The position numbers and the translations under genes were made by a program. Of a DNA stretch of 64,000 nt, positions 25,115 to 35,902 are shown one piece after another. Source of the DNA: CADCTB01 sp963768975 (GTDB lineage: Bacteria > Actinomycetota > Acidimicrobiia > Acidimicrobiales > AC-14); the NCBI GenBank assembly GCA_963768975.1, contig CAVYKB010000020.1, positions 124,001 through 188,000 of the forward strand, read 5' to 3'. Position 1 is the first letter of the stretch. Every line of letters starts with the position of its first letter. The notes under the pieces are model-generated. The model did no database searches, was not told the origin of the DNA, and saw only the letters and a program-made list of their open reading frames with translations.

Positions 25115-25120
25115 AGTCTA
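25115..25120 (-). promoter_or_regulatory. -10 box (TAGACT) for sufD-Rieske-sufC
   Basis: Minus-strand TAGACT in the 44-bp gap after ftsH, 24 nt before ATG 25090, giving a short leader. Confidence 0.5.
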
Positions 25121-25134
25121 GGAGGTGGGAGGGA

Positions 25135-27069
<1,935 letters not shown>

Positions 27070-27077
27070 CGCCGACC

Positions 27078-27083
27078 ATGCTA
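27078..27083 (-). promoter_or_regulatory. -10 box (TAGCAT) for ftsH
   Basis: Minus-strand TAGCAT, 8 nt before ATG 27069. Confidence 0.5.
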
Positions 27084-27142
27084 GGCCCCGGCGGTTCTCT
27101 ACAGGCGCCGCGGGGGTCCGCGCCGGGCCGGCGGTCGGCGGG

Positions 27143-27148
27143 TAGGTT
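27143..27148 (+). promoter_or_regulatory. -10 box (TAGGTT) for the DUF3499 gene
   Basis: TAGGTT followed by 6 nt and ATG 27155; favours ATG 27155 over the GTG at 27152. Confidence 0.5.
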
Positions 27149-27154
27149 GCCGTG

Positions 27155-27376
27155 ATGTTCCGCCCGCGCCTCTGCGCCCGCCCGGGCTGCGGTGTGCCCG
27201 CCACCGCGGTCTTGACCTTTCAGTACGCCACGCGCACCGTGTGGGTCCTCGACCCGGGCGAGCCCGACCCCGCCGCCATCGATCTGTGCGGGCCCCACGC
27301 TGACCGCACCACCGCGCCGCGGGGCTGGACCGCCCACGATCGGCGGGCCGGCGTGTCGACCTCGGTCGCCTCCTAG
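27155..27376 (+). CDS. DUF3499 small zinc-finger-like protein
   Basis: A 73-residue protein with CARPGCGVPATAVLTFQYA near the N-terminus and DLCGPHADRTTAPRGW downstream. The C-x4-C ... C-x2-H pattern suggests a small zinc site. The TAPRGW end is characteristic of DUF3499, an actinobacterial family often found near cell-envelope or nucleotide genes; its role is unknown. It is divergent from ftsH. Confidence 0.82.
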   Translation: MFRPRLCARPGCGVPATAVLTFQYATRTVWVLDPGEPDPAAIDLCGPHADRTTAPRGWTAHDRRAGVSTSVAS

Positions 27377-27384
27377 CTCTCTCT

Positions 27385-27390
27385 TAGATT
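27385..27390 (+). promoter_or_regulatory. -10 box (TAGATT) for the CPBP protease
   Basis: TAGATT followed by 6 nt (GGAGGC) and GTG 27397. Confidence 0.55.
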
Positions 27391-27396
27391 GGAGGC

Positions 27397-28143
27397 GTGG
27401 AGCCTCAGCCCCCTCTCGTGCCGCCGGTGCCGGCGCCCGCGCCGCGCCCGGTGCGGTGGGGCCTCGGCGACTTCCTGGTCGGGGTCTTCGGCGGTTACGC
27501 CCTGGCCAGCCTGTTCGCCGCCTTGTGGTTCGCCATCTCCGACGCCGAGGAGCTCAACCTGGCCGGCCAGGCCTTCAGCCAGCTCGGGTTGTGGACGGGC
27601 ATGGTCGGCACCACGGTCGTCGCCAGCCACCGCAAGGGCCTCGGCACCCTGGCCGAGGACTTCGGGTTTCGGGGTCGGTGGTCGGACATCGCGCTCGGCC
27701 TGGTCATCGCCCTCGCCGTCCAGGTCCTGCTCCTGCCTGGCATCGGTTTCCTGCTCCGCCCCCTGCTGGGCCAGCCGGAGGTGTCGGGGCCGGCGCAGGA
27801 CCTGCTCGACAAGTCCCAGGGGCCAGCGTTCCTGGGGTTGATCCTGTCGGTGGCGGTCGGGGCGCCGATCGTCGAGGAGCTCTTCTTCCGGGGCCTGCTG
27901 CTGCGATCGCTCCAGCGCCGGCTGCCCGACTGGGTGGCCGTGGCGGCGTCGGCGTTCGCCTTCGGCGTCGCCCACGGCAGCGCCCTTCCGGTGGACGCGG
28001 TGGTCCTGGTCATGATCAGCCTGACCGTGTTCGGCGCCATCCTGGCCGTGCTGGCCATCCGCACGGGCCGGCTGGGCGCCAGCATCGTGACCCACGCCGT
28101 CTTCAACCTGTTCACCCTTCTGTACCTGGCCAACACCGGCTGA
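27397..28143 (+). CDS. CPBP-family intramembrane glutamic protease
   Basis: A 248-residue, about 7-helix membrane protein of the CAAX/Rce1-like CPBP family. Motif 1 is VEELFFRGLL (the EExxxR pair), motif 2 is FGVAHGSALP, and motif 3 is THAVFNLFTLL, giving the expected Glu-Glu, His and His-Asn active-site set. The N-terminal 20 residues are Pro-rich and cytoplasmic. The actual substrate is unknown in bacteria of this type. It converges with the second L,D-transpeptidase, 16 bp apart. Confidence 0.88.
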   Translation: MEPQPPLVPPVPAPAPRPVRWGLGDFLVGVFGGYALASLFAALWFAISDAEELNLAGQAFSQLGLWTGMVGTTVVASHRKGLGTLAEDFGFRGRWSDIALGLVIALAVQVLLLPGIGFLLRPLLGQPEVSGPAQDLLDKSQGPAFLGLILSVAVGAPIVEELFFRGLLLRSLQRRLPDWVAVAASAFAFGVAHGSALPVDAVVLVMISLTVFGAILAVLAIRTGRLGASIVTHAVFNLFTLLYLANTG

Positions 28144-28159
28144 GGCCGGAGCGACCCGT

Positions 28160-29167
28160 TCAGCCGGGGATGGTCGGGACGACCGACCTCCGTGTCGTGG
28201 TGGTCGTCGTGTCGGGAACCTCGACCACGGGCGTGGTCGTCGTGGTGGTCGGCTCGGGCGCCGGCGCGACAGTCGTGGTGGTGGTATCCGCCGGCGGCGC
28301 GGCGTTGGGGACGGCGCGACCCTCGTCGGGCGGCGCCTCGGCCGCCGGGCTGTTCAGCACGTGCACCCGGGTGCCGGCCGGGACCTGGTCGTAGAACGTG
28401 GGCGCCGCGTACATGGGGATGCGGATGCAGCCGTGCGACGCCGGGTACGCCGGCACGGAGGGCGACCCGTGGATGGCGATGCCCCCGTTGAAGTACATCG
28501 GCCACCAGAGCTCGCCGAGCGGGGCGACCTCCAAGCCGGCAGCCTTGCGGCCGATCCGGAAGTTGCCGCCCGGGGTGACCGCCACGCTGCATTCGCCGTC
28601 GACGCAGTAGTGCTCGTTGTTCCCGGTGGACACCGGCAGGATCCGGGCCAGCGACCCGTTGACCCAGTGGAACATCACCTGGCGCTCGACGTCGATCTCG
28701 ATCCGGTTAGGGGCGCCGCCCGGCACCATCGGGCCCGGCTTGGACGCCTTGGCCAGCGCAGCCTGGGTCTGCGGGCCGTCCTGGCCGTCGCGGCTGAGGC
28801 CCTCGACCTTTTGGAACGCCATCAGCGAGTAGGTCGTGCGGGCGCCCCACTTGCCGTCAGGGGTGCCGACGTCGTAGCCCAGCTCGGCCAGCTTCGCCTG
28901 CAGGGCGAGCACAGACGGGATTGACGCGTTTGCCGACGCCGCCGGCGCCGCCGTGGTGGTCGTGGTCGGCGCCCCGGTGGTGGAGGTGCTGGTGGAGGTG
29001 CTGGTGCTGGTCTCCGGGGCCAGGGTGGCGCCGGTGGTCGAGGTCGCCGAGGCGGCCTGGTTCTTCGCCGCCCCGCCGCCGGCGTCGGCGGACGAGCACG
29101 CGACCAGACTCAATGCCAGGGCGAGAGCCGCCTTCGGAAGGCCTCTCAGCCGCCTTTCGTTCCTCAT
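28160..29167 (-). CDS. L,D-transpeptidase with peptidoglycan-binding domain (second copy)
   Basis: A 335-residue exported enzyme. ATG 29167 follows AAAGGCGG; a longer frame to 29215 lacks support. The signal AALALALSLVAC ends in a lipobox (LVAC). A Ser/Thr-rich linker (STSTSTSTST region, residues 50-75) precedes a PG_binding_1 domain (about 83-142, LQAKLAELGYDVG, MAFQKVEGL). The YkuD domain has IAIHGSPSVPAYPASHGCIRI with Cys about 247. Both the first domain and the catalytic core parallel the copy at 21633. Confidence 0.92.
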   Translation of the reverse strand: MRNERRLRGLPKAALALALSLVACSSADAGGGAAKNQAASATSTTGATLAPETSTSTSTSTSTTGAPTTTTTAAPAASANASIPSVLALQAKLAELGYDVGTPDGKWGARTTYSLMAFQKVEGLSRDGQDGPQTQAALAKASKPGPMVPGGAPNRIEIDVERQVMFHWVNGSLARILPVSTGNNEHYCVDGECSVAVTPGGNFRIGRKAAGLEVAPLGELWWPMYFNGGIAIHGSPSVPAYPASHGCIRIPMYAAPTFYDQVPAGTRVHVLNSPAAEAPPDEGRAVPNAAPPADTTTTTVAPAPEPTTTTTTPVVEVPDTTTTTTRRSVVPTIPG

Positions 29168-29312
29168 AACCGCCTTTGACTCTGCAACGGCGGATATCGT
29201 TCCACACTTTTCCACCGCGGCGACAACTTCTTCCAGTGGCCGCTCAAGTCGCCGCGCCCGCTGGTCGATACCTTCCCTGCCTCGGGAGGCTCTTCACTGG
29301 AGGGGGTTCGCC

Positions 29313-29480
29313 ATGACCTGTCCCACCTGCCGGTCGACCACGCTGGTGGAAATCGGCCTTCACGTCCACGACCAGCTGGTCACCATGCACTCGTGCTCGA
29401 CTTGTGAGAACCGATGGTGGGACCGGGGCGGCGAGCGGGTCAGCCTGCCGTCGGTCCTCCAGCTCGTCGCCGCGAAGTAG
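29313..29480 (+). CDS. small zinc-ribbon protein
   Basis: A 55-residue protein starting MTCPTCRSTTLVEIG with a second cysteine pair in HSCSTCENRWWDRGG, i.e. two CxxC knuckles about 30 residues apart, the layout of a zinc ribbon. A GGAGGGGG ribosome site lies 6 nt before ATG 29313. The short C-terminal helix (LPSVLQLVAAK) is hydrophobic. It could bind a partner protein or nucleic acid; no specific family is recognised. It is in front of the membrane glycosyltransferase genes, with a GC hairpin between (near 29520). Confidence 0.7.
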   Translation: MTCPTCRSTTLVEIGLHVHDQLVTMHSCSTCENRWWDRGGERVSLPSVLQLVAAK

Positions 29481-29552
29481 CTGCGGCGGGCACCCTCGTC
29501 CGTCTGACCAGCAGGCGGAGGCGACTCCGCCCCTCTGGGCGGGGATGACAAG

Positions 29553-31931
29553 ATGGGGGCCATGCCAGGTTCCCGCTCGACGGTCGACGCCGTGCGGCAG
29601 CGAGTCCTCGACGCAACACGGACACGCCTGACGACCAAGCCCTCGGTAGAGTCGATGATCACCTTCGGGGTGGTCGCCGCCGCCGTCATCTTCGTCTTCG
29701 CCCAGCTCCAGCCGGGGCTGATCTTCGCCAAGACCACGCCGGCAGGCGGCGACACGGGCTCCCACGTGTGGGGCCCGGACTACCTGAAGAACCACCTGCT
29801 GCCCAAGGGTCGGATCACCGGGTGGGCACCCGACTGGTATGCCGGCTTCCCGGCGTACCAGTTCTATTTCCCGTTGCCGGCGCTGGCCATCGCCTTCCTC
29901 AGCTTCGTGATCCCGTACGAGATCGCGTTCAAGATGATCACGATTCTGGGCCTCGTCACCCTGCCGATCGCAGCGTGGGCCTTCGGTCGCCTGTCCGGCA
30001 TGCGCTTTCCCGGGCCAGCGGTGCTGGGGGTGGCGGCCGTGCCGTTCCTCTTCGATCGGGGCTTTACGATCTACGGCGGCAACATCCCCTCGACCTTGGC
30101 CGGCGAGTTCTCGTTCTCGATCAGCCTGTCGCTGGCCCTGGTGTTCCTGGGGGTGGTCGCCCGGGGCCTCGACACCGGCAAGCACCGGGCCCTCGCCGGC
30201 GTGCTTCTCGCACTGACCGGCCTCACCCACCTCCTGCCGACGATCTTCGCCGTGGTCGGCGCGTGCGTCCTCTACCTTCTGCGGCCGGGCCGGCGCCGCC
30301 TGGGCTTCGTCGCTGCAGTCCTGGCCGTCGGGGCCATGCTCGCCGCGTTCTGGTCCGTGCCCTTCGCCTTCCGGCTCCCGTACGCCAACAACATGGGCTG
30401 GGAGAAGATCACCGAGTACAGCAAGAACCTCTTCCCGGAGAACATCCGCTGGGTGGTGGCGTTCGCCCTTGGCGGCGCGGTCGTCAGCGTCATCAACCGC
30501 CGTCGCACCGGCCTCTTCCTCATCGGCATGGCTGCGCTGGCCGGCGGGCTGTTCGTCATGGCCCCCCAGGGCCGGCTCTGGAACGCCCGCATCCTGCCTT
30601 TCTGGTACCTGTGCCTTTACCTCCTCATGGGGGTGGCCATCACCGAGCTCGGCCCGGCCATCGGCCGGTGGCTGGCCACCGACCCCGAGCGACCATCGCC
30701 CCTGGGCCGGCTGCTCACACCGGTCGGCGCCGCCCTGGCGGCATGGATGGTCGTCGGCCTGCCGCTGGGGGTGCTGCCCAGCTGGCTGCCCAAGCCGGAC
30801 ACCACCGACTCCAGCTTCATCCCGTCGTGGGCCAAGTGGAACTACTCGGGATACGAGCGCAAGGCGGCTTACCCCGAGTACAAGGCCATCATCGACACCA
30901 TGGACAACGTCGGTCGCACCAACGGGTGCGGGCGGGCGCACTGGGAGTACGAGTCCGGCCTCGACCGCTTCGGCACGCCGATGGCCCTCATGCTGCTCCC
31001 GTACTGGACCGACGGCTGCATCGGGTCCATGGAGGGGCTGTACTTCGAGTCCTCGGCCACCGTGCCGTACCACTTCCTCTCCGCTGCCGAGCTGTCGAAG
31101 GCGCCGTCGAACCCGATGCGCGACCTCCCGTACCCGACCATGGACGTGGCCAACGGGGTGCGCCACCTTCAGATGCTGGGTGCCCGGTACTACATGGCCT
31201 TCTCGCCAGAGGCGCTGACCCAGGCCAACGCCCATCCCGACCTCACTCCCGTGGCCACCACTGGCGCCTGGACCGTTTTCGAGGTCGCCGGCGCCGAGCT
31301 GGTATCGCCCCTGAGCTTCGAGCCGGCGGTGGTCACCGGGCCCGTCAAGGGCGAGGTGCCCTGGCTCAATATGAGCGTCAACTGGTACACCGACTTCAAC
31401 CAGCACGACGTCCCCTTTGCAGCGTCGGGGCCGAAGGAGTGGCAGCGCATCGAGGCCCAGGAGGTCGCCTCCGACGTCAAGACGCACGGCTCCACCGTCA
31501 CTGTCGACCCCCCGGAGCGCCGGCCCGTGGTGCCGGCGCAGGTCTCCAACATCTCCTCCGACGACAACGACATCGCTTTCGACGTCGACCGTGTCGGCTC
31601 GCCCGTACTGGTGAAGGCGTCCTATTTCCCGAACTGGCGGGCGTCGGGAGCCAAGGGCCCCTACCGGGTGACGCCGAATCTCATGGTCGTGATCCCGACG
31701 TCGAATCACGTCGAGCTCCACTACGGGTTCACGCCGGCGGAGGGCCTCGGTTATCTGCTGACGCTCGGCGGTATCGCCTTGGCGGTGTTCTTCTTCCGGC
31801 AGGGCCCGGTGCGTTTCGACGACACCCATGACGAGACCGAGACCGTCGTGTCCGTGGAGGAGCTCGGTGGCACGCCGCCCCCGTCGCCGCCGTCCCGACC
31901 TCCGGTGACGGTGCCGGACCGGGGCACCTGA
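29553..31931 (+). CDS. large polytopic membrane protein, GT-C/PTPS-related type
   Basis: A 792-residue protein with about 10-12 membrane helices in the first 420 residues and one near 745. The first loop has GGDTGSHVWGPDYLKNHLLP and GWAPDWYAGFPAYQFYFPLP, with Asp, His and Trp placed as in lipid-linked-sugar-using GT-C enzymes and the 6-pyruvoyl-tetrahydropterin-synthase-related membrane family. A large extracytoplasmic domain (about residues 430-730, with ARYYMAFSPEAL) follows, and the C-terminal tail is Pro-rich. It may transfer or polymerise glycans; the exact role is unknown. ATG 29553 or 29562 may be the start. Confidence 0.72.
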   Translation: MGAMPGSRSTVDAVRQRVLDATRTRLTTKPSVESMITFGVVAAAVIFVFAQLQPGLIFAKTTPAGGDTGSHVWGPDYLKNHLLPKGRITGWAPDWYAGFPAYQFYFPLPALAIAFLSFVIPYEIAFKMITILGLVTLPIAAWAFGRLSGMRFPGPAVLGVAAVPFLFDRGFTIYGGNIPSTLAGEFSFSISLSLALVFLGVVARGLDTGKHRALAGVLLALTGLTHLLPTIFAVVGACVLYLLRPGRRRLGFVAAVLAVGAMLAAFWSVPFAFRLPYANNMGWEKITEYSKNLFPENIRWVVAFALGGAVVSVINRRRTGLFLIGMAALAGGLFVMAPQGRLWNARILPFWYLCLYLLMGVAITELGPAIGRWLATDPERPSPLGRLLTPVGAALAAWMVVGLPLGVLPSWLPKPDTTDSSFIPSWAKWNYSGYERKAAYPEYKAIIDTMDNVGRTNGCGRAHWEYESGLDRFGTPMALMLLPYWTDGCIGSMEGLYFESSATVPYHFLSAAELSKAPSNPMRDLPYPTMDVANGVRHLQMLGARYYMAFSPEALTQANAHPDLTPVATTGAWTVFEVAGAELVSPLSFEPAVVTGPVKGEVPWLNMSVNWYTDFNQHDVPFAASGPKEWQRIEAQEVASDVKTHGSTVTVDPPERRPVVPAQVSNISSDDNDIAFDVDRVGSPVLVKASYFPNWRASGAKGPYRVTPNLMVVIPTSNHVELHYGFTPAEGLGYLLTLGGIALAVFFFRQGPVRFDDTHDETETVVSVEELGGTPPPSPPSRPPVTVPDRGT

Positions 31932-31954
31932 GCCGCCTCCGCCTTCGCCCGCCG

Positions 31955-33553
31955 TTGGACATTATCGAGGTCCCTCCCTCAACACCCGCCCCGAGCCGGC
32001 GCACTGCGCCGGATGGTTCGGAGGCGCGGGCCGGCGCGCCCTGGTTGACCATCGGGACGGCATTCGTCCTGTTCCTGGCGGTGGTGGTCCGTTTCGCCAC
32101 CGTCTCGCCGCTCTGGCTCGACGAGGCCCAAACGGTGGCCATCGCCCGCCTGCCGTTAGGAGACCTGGCCGAGGGCCTGCGCCACGACGGCGCCCCGCCC
32201 CTTTTCTACGCCATCCTCCACGTCTGGATGGGCGTCTTCGGCGAGGGTGACCTCGCCGTGCGGTTCCTCCCCGGTCTGTTCGGGGTGGCCGCGCTCCCGC
32301 TGGCCTGGGTGGCCGGGCGCCGCCTCGGTGGGCCCTCCGTGGCCTGGTCCGCTCTCATTCTCCTGGCCGCGTCGCCCTTCGCGGTCCGGTACGCCACCGA
32401 GGCCCGGATGTACTCCCTGGTGGTCGTGCTGGTGCTCGTCGGGTACCTGGCGGTGACCGAGCTCATCCAGCGGCCGGCGTCGCGGCGGGCGCTCGTAGCC
32501 ACCGGCGTGGTCACCGGGGCCCTGCTGCTGACCCACTACTGGTCGCTGTACCTGGTGTTCGTGACCGGAGTGACCTTGCTGGTCGTGGCCCGTCGCGGGA
32601 GCACCCCGGCGCGCGATGGGGCCCGCCGTGGCCTGGCGGCAATGGCCGTCGGCTCGCTGGCCTTCGTCCCGTGGCTGCCGTCGTTTCTCTACCAGGCCGG
32701 CAACACCGGGACGCCCTGGGGCGGCGCCGGCCGGCTGCGGTCGCTGGTCGACACCGTCTTCCACTTCTCGGGCGGCTACTGGGACCCCGGTCTGGTCGTC
32801 GGCTTGGCGACGTACGGCCTGATCGGGCTGGCCCTGTTCGCCCGGGCCGTCGATGCCCGCCACGTCGAGTTCGACCTCCACACCCGCCCCGGCGGCCGGC
32901 ACCTGGCCATCGTCGGATTCGGCACATTGGTCGTGGCCATCGTGGCCACGGTCGTCGGCCGCTCGGCGTTCGCCGTCCGCTACGCGTCGGTGATGTTCCC
33001 GATGATCGTCCTCCTCGCTGCCCTGGGCACGCGTGTCCTCGTGGACTCGCGGGTCCGGCACGGCCTCCTGGCCGTGTTCGTGGTCACCGGCTTCTGGGGC
33101 ATCACGCCCAACGTGTTCGGCGACCGCACGTCGGCCGACCGGGTGGCTGCCGCTCTCCAGGCCGGCGTGGAACCGGGCGACATCGTCGCCTACTGCCCCG
33201 ACCAGCTCGGCCCGTCGGTCAGCCGGCTGCTGCCGGACGACCTGGGCGCGTCACACCTCACGTTCCCCCGGGCGACCGCGCCCCAGCTGGTCGACTGGGT
33301 CGACTACGCCAAGGTCAACGAGGCCGCCGATCCGGAGCCCTTCGCCCAGATGCTGCTGGACCGGGCCGGCCCCGACCGCTCCGTCTGGGTCGTCTGGGCT
33401 CCCGGGTACCGCACCTTCGAGGACAAGTGCCAGGGCCTGCTGGCCAACCTGGACCTGGCCCGCCGGCAGAACACCCGCCCGGTGAAGCTGCCCAAGAACT
33501 TCGAGAAGCCGGCGCTGATCCGCTTTCCGCCGCAGACGGTCGCTGCGGGCTAA
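31955..33553 (+). CDS. GT-C type glycosyltransferase (GT39/ArnT-like)
   Basis: A 532-residue polytopic protein. After the first helix comes LWLDEAQTVAIARLPLGDL, whose Asp-Glu is the catalytic pair typical of ArnT/PMT-like GT-C enzymes, then HDGAPPLFYAILHVWMGVFG and a second acidic site region YATEARMYSLVVVL. About 10 helices fill residues 35-390; a soluble C-terminal domain follows. It uses a polyprenyl-phosphate sugar in known relatives. The start is a TTG (31955), 23 bp after the preceding gene, so an operon with it is likely. Confidence 0.8.
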   Translation: MDIIEVPPSTPAPSRRTAPDGSEARAGAPWLTIGTAFVLFLAVVVRFATVSPLWLDEAQTVAIARLPLGDLAEGLRHDGAPPLFYAILHVWMGVFGEGDLAVRFLPGLFGVAALPLAWVAGRRLGGPSVAWSALILLAASPFAVRYATEARMYSLVVVLVLVGYLAVTELIQRPASRRALVATGVVTGALLLTHYWSLYLVFVTGVTLLVVARRGSTPARDGARRGLAAMAVGSLAFVPWLPSFLYQAGNTGTPWGGAGRLRSLVDTVFHFSGGYWDPGLVVGLATYGLIGLALFARAVDARHVEFDLHTRPGGRHLAIVGFGTLVVAIVATVVGRSAFAVRYASVMFPMIVLLAALGTRVLVDSRVRHGLLAVFVVTGFWGITPNVFGDRTSADRVAAALQAGVEPGDIVAYCPDQLGPSVSRLLPDDLGASHLTFPRATAPQLVDWVDYAKVNEAADPEPFAQMLLDRAGPDRSVWVVWAPGYRTFEDKCQGLLANLDLARRQNTRPVKLPKNFEKPALIRFPPQTVAAG

Positions 33554-34290
33554 GCCCCGTCCTTCCAGAGGTAGATCCGGAGGCGGACGAGGTTGGCCAT
33601 GGTCCGGGGAATACGCTTCGCGATCGAGCTCCGGGACGGTCGCAGCTCCTGGACGATGACGGGAACCTCGCCAGAGCGGAAGCCGGCCCGCTCGGCGCGC
33701 AGGATCAGCTCGGTGTCGAACAGGTCGGTGCCGAAGCGGCACGCCTCGGCCAGCGGCACGAGCGGCTCACGGCGCAGGACCTTCATCCCGTGAGTGTCGC
33801 TGACCCCGAGCCCGAAGCCGACCTTGAGGATCGTGGAGAACACCAGGGTGACCATCCGCCGGGGCCACGGCCGGGTGTCGAGGGCACCCTCGCCCCGCTT
33901 GGAGCCCACCACCACCGCCGGCCCGTCCGGTTCTGCCATGAGGAGCAGCGCCCGGTCGAGGAACGCCAGGTCGTAGTAGTCGACGTCGAAGAAGGCGACC
34001 GTCTCGCCCTGGGCGCCGAGGAACCCCATGCGGAGGGCCTTGCCGTAGTCGGGGACGCCGAGGGAGAGTACCCGGAGCTCGGGAACCTCCTCCATCAGCG
34101 CCTTGGCCACGTCCGCAGTAGCGTCGGTCGAGCCGTTCTCGACCACCAGCACCTCGAACCGACCGCGGGAGCGCATACCCTCGGCGACCTCACGTACGGC
34201 CGCAGCGATGAATGGCGCCTCGTCATGGGCGGGCATGACGATCGAGATCACTTTCGACGCCCCGGGCTCACGTCCCTCATCCTGGCCCAA
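33550..34290 (-). CDS. GT2 glycosyltransferase (dolichol-phosphate-mannose-synthase-like)
   Basis: A 246-residue GT-A fold enzyme. It has VISIVMPAHDEAPFIAAAV, VLVVENGSTDATADVA, GYGKAL-like VPDYGKALRMGFL, the DxD motif in FFDVDYYD, and GTDLFDTELILRAERAGF. No transmembrane tail is present. It probably makes a polyprenyl-phosphate sugar used by GT-C enzymes such as the two upstream. The start is uncertain: TTG 34290 or GTG 34251. Its stop overlaps the end of the convergent GT-C gene by 4 nt. Confidence 0.83.
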   Translation of the reverse strand: MGQDEGREPGASKVISIVMPAHDEAPFIAAAVREVAEGMRSRGRFEVLVVENGSTDATADVAKALMEEVPELRVLSLGVPDYGKALRMGFLGAQGETVAFFDVDYYDLAFLDRALLLMAEPDGPAVVVGSKRGEGALDTRPWPRRMVTLVFSTILKVGFGLGVSDTHGMKVLRREPLVPLAEACRFGTDLFDTELILRAERAGFRSGEVPVIVQELRPSRSSIAKRIPRTMANLVRLRIYLWKDGA

Positions 34291-34291
34291 C

Positions 34292-34297
34292 TATGGT
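34292..34297 (+). promoter_or_regulatory. -10 box (TATGGT) for the phosphomannomutase operon
   Basis: TATGGT followed by 7 nt and GTG 34305; the alternative ATG 34293 lies inside the box. Confidence 0.5.
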
Positions 34298-34304
34298 CAC
34301 CGGG

Positions 34305-35663
34305 GTGCCCACGCTCGATTCCATCTTCAAGGCCTACGACATCCGGGGGGTCGTACCCGACCAACTCGACGCCGATGTGGCTCGAGCGGTGGGCGCGGCA
34401 TTCGCCCGGTTCACTGGCGCGCCCCGGGTTCTCATGGGCCGCGACATGCGGCCGTCGGGCGTCGAGCTCACGGCGGCGTTCGCTGAGGGCGTCACCTCGC
34501 AGGGTGTCGACGTCGTCGACCTGGGCCTGATCTCCACTGACCTCGCTTACTACGCCGCCGGCTCGCTCGACGCGCCGGCGGCCATGTTCACCGCGTCGCA
34601 CAACCCGGCCAAGTACAACGGGATCAAGCTCTGCCTGGCCGGCGCGAAGCCCGTCGGCCAGGACACGGGCCTGATTGACATCAAGAAGATGGTCGAAGGG
34701 CCGGGCCTGCCCGAGGCCGGCGGAAAGGGCGGCGTGTCGGAGATGAACCTGCTCGACGAGTACGCCGACCACGTGCGGTCGTTCGTCGACGTCGGGTCGC
34801 TGCGGCCGCTCAAGGTGGTGGCCGACACCGCCAACGGGATGGGCGGCCTCGTCGCCCCCGCGGTGTTCCAGGGCCTGCCGTATGACCTGGAGATCATGTT
34901 CGGCGACCTCGACGGCACGTTCCCGAACCATCCTCCCGACCCGATCAACCCCGACAACCTGAAGGCGCTGCAGGCCCGGGTGCTCGAGGTCGGTGCCGAT
35001 GTCGGCCTGGCCTTCGACGGCGATGCCGACCGGGTGTTCCTGATCGACGAGAAGGCCCAACCCATCTCCGGATCCACCACCACCGCGTTCGTGGCCAAGT
35101 CGATCCTGGCCAAGGCGATGCTGGCTGGACGGCCCGGAGAGTCGGTGATCTACAACCTGATCTGTTCGAAGTCCGTCCCCGAGATCATCACCGAGAACGG
35201 CGGCAAGCCCATCCGCACCCGGGTGGGCCACTCGTTCATCAAGTCAGTGATGGCCGACACCGGTGCGGTGTTCGGCGGGGAGCACTCGGGTCACTACTAC
35301 TTCCGGGACAATTACCGGGCGGACTCCGGCCTCATCGCCGCCATGGTCGTGCTGGAGGAGCTGTCCCGTGTCCCCGAGCCGCTGTCGGAACTCCGGAAGC
35401 CCCTCGAACGCTACGCCGCCTCCGGCGAGGTCAACGTCGAGGTCGCCGATCCGGCGGGAACGGTCGAGCGGGTGTCGGCCGCCTATGCTGACGCGGAGCA
35501 GGAGCGGGTCGACGGCCTGACCGTGGACCTTGGGGAGTGGTGGTTCAACCTGCGGCCCTCGAACACCGAGCCGCTGCTGCGGCTGAACCTCGAGTCGCCC
35601 GATCAAGGTTCGTGCAAGGAGCACCTCGACGAGGTTTTGGCGTTGATGAAAGAGGACAAGTGA
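34305..35663 (+). CDS. manB: phosphomannomutase/phosphoglucomutase
   Basis: A 452-residue alpha-D-phosphohexomutase interconverting hexose 6- and 1-phosphates. Motifs: FKAYDIRGVVP, phosphoserine loop TASHNP (Ser about 98), metal loop AFDGDADRVFLID, sugar-binding GGEHSGHYYF and phosphate-binding RPSNTEPLLRL. It starts the run phosphomannomutase-Trm112-PGI/PMI-ahcY with overlapping stop/start codons (TGATG to the next gene). Mannose-1-phosphate from it would feed GDP-mannose and the neighbouring GT genes. Confidence 0.93.
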   Translation: MPTLDSIFKAYDIRGVVPDQLDADVARAVGAAFARFTGAPRVLMGRDMRPSGVELTAAFAEGVTSQGVDVVDLGLISTDLAYYAAGSLDAPAAMFTASHNPAKYNGIKLCLAGAKPVGQDTGLIDIKKMVEGPGLPEAGGKGGVSEMNLLDEYADHVRSFVDVGSLRPLKVVADTANGMGGLVAPAVFQGLPYDLEIMFGDLDGTFPNHPPDPINPDNLKALQARVLEVGADVGLAFDGDADRVFLIDEKAQPISGSTTTAFVAKSILAKAMLAGRPGESVIYNLICSKSVPEIITENGGKPIRTRVGHSFIKSVMADTGAVFGGEHSGHYYFRDNYRADSGLIAAMVVLEELSRVPEPLSELRKPLERYAASGEVNVEVADPAGTVERVSAAYADAEQERVDGLTVDLGEWWFNLRPSNTEPLLRLNLESPDQGSCKEHLDEVLALMKEDK

Positions 35664-35902
35664 TGACGCTCGACCCCATGCTGTTGGAGATACTGGCCTG
35701 CCCCGAGGACAAGGGCCCGCTGATCTACTTCGGCGACGAGGACTCGCTGTACAACCCGAGGTTGCACCGGCGGTATGCGATACGCGACGGCATCCCGGTG
35801 ATGCTGATCGACGAGGCGGAGACCGTCTCCGACGACGAGCACGCCCGGCTGACCGCCAAGGCCGAGGCTGAAGGCCTGCGCCCGACCTTCGAGGCCGGGT
35901 GA
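35663..35902 (+). CDS. Trm112 family protein
   Basis: A 79-residue protein with DPMLLEILACPEDKGPLIYF and YAIRDGIPVMLIDEAE, the hallmark ends of the Trm112/YcaR (UPF0434) family. Only the first Cys of the usual zinc set is obvious here (ACPEDKGPL), so zinc binding may be lost. Relatives activate methyltransferases; its constant place between the mutase and isomerase in actinobacteria is unexplained. It is coupled at both ends (TGATG before, GTGA after). Confidence 0.88.
   Translation: MTLDPMLLEILACPEDKGPLIYFGDEDSLYNPRLHRRYAIRDGIPVMLIDEAETVSDDEHARLTAKAEAEGLRPTFEAG

Noticed and set aside
29244..31829. Very long open frame antisense to the GT-C-like membrane protein gene
   Set aside because: A typical high-GC shadow frame: His/Arg/Gly-rich, no domain, and the plus-strand frame has clear helices and motifs.
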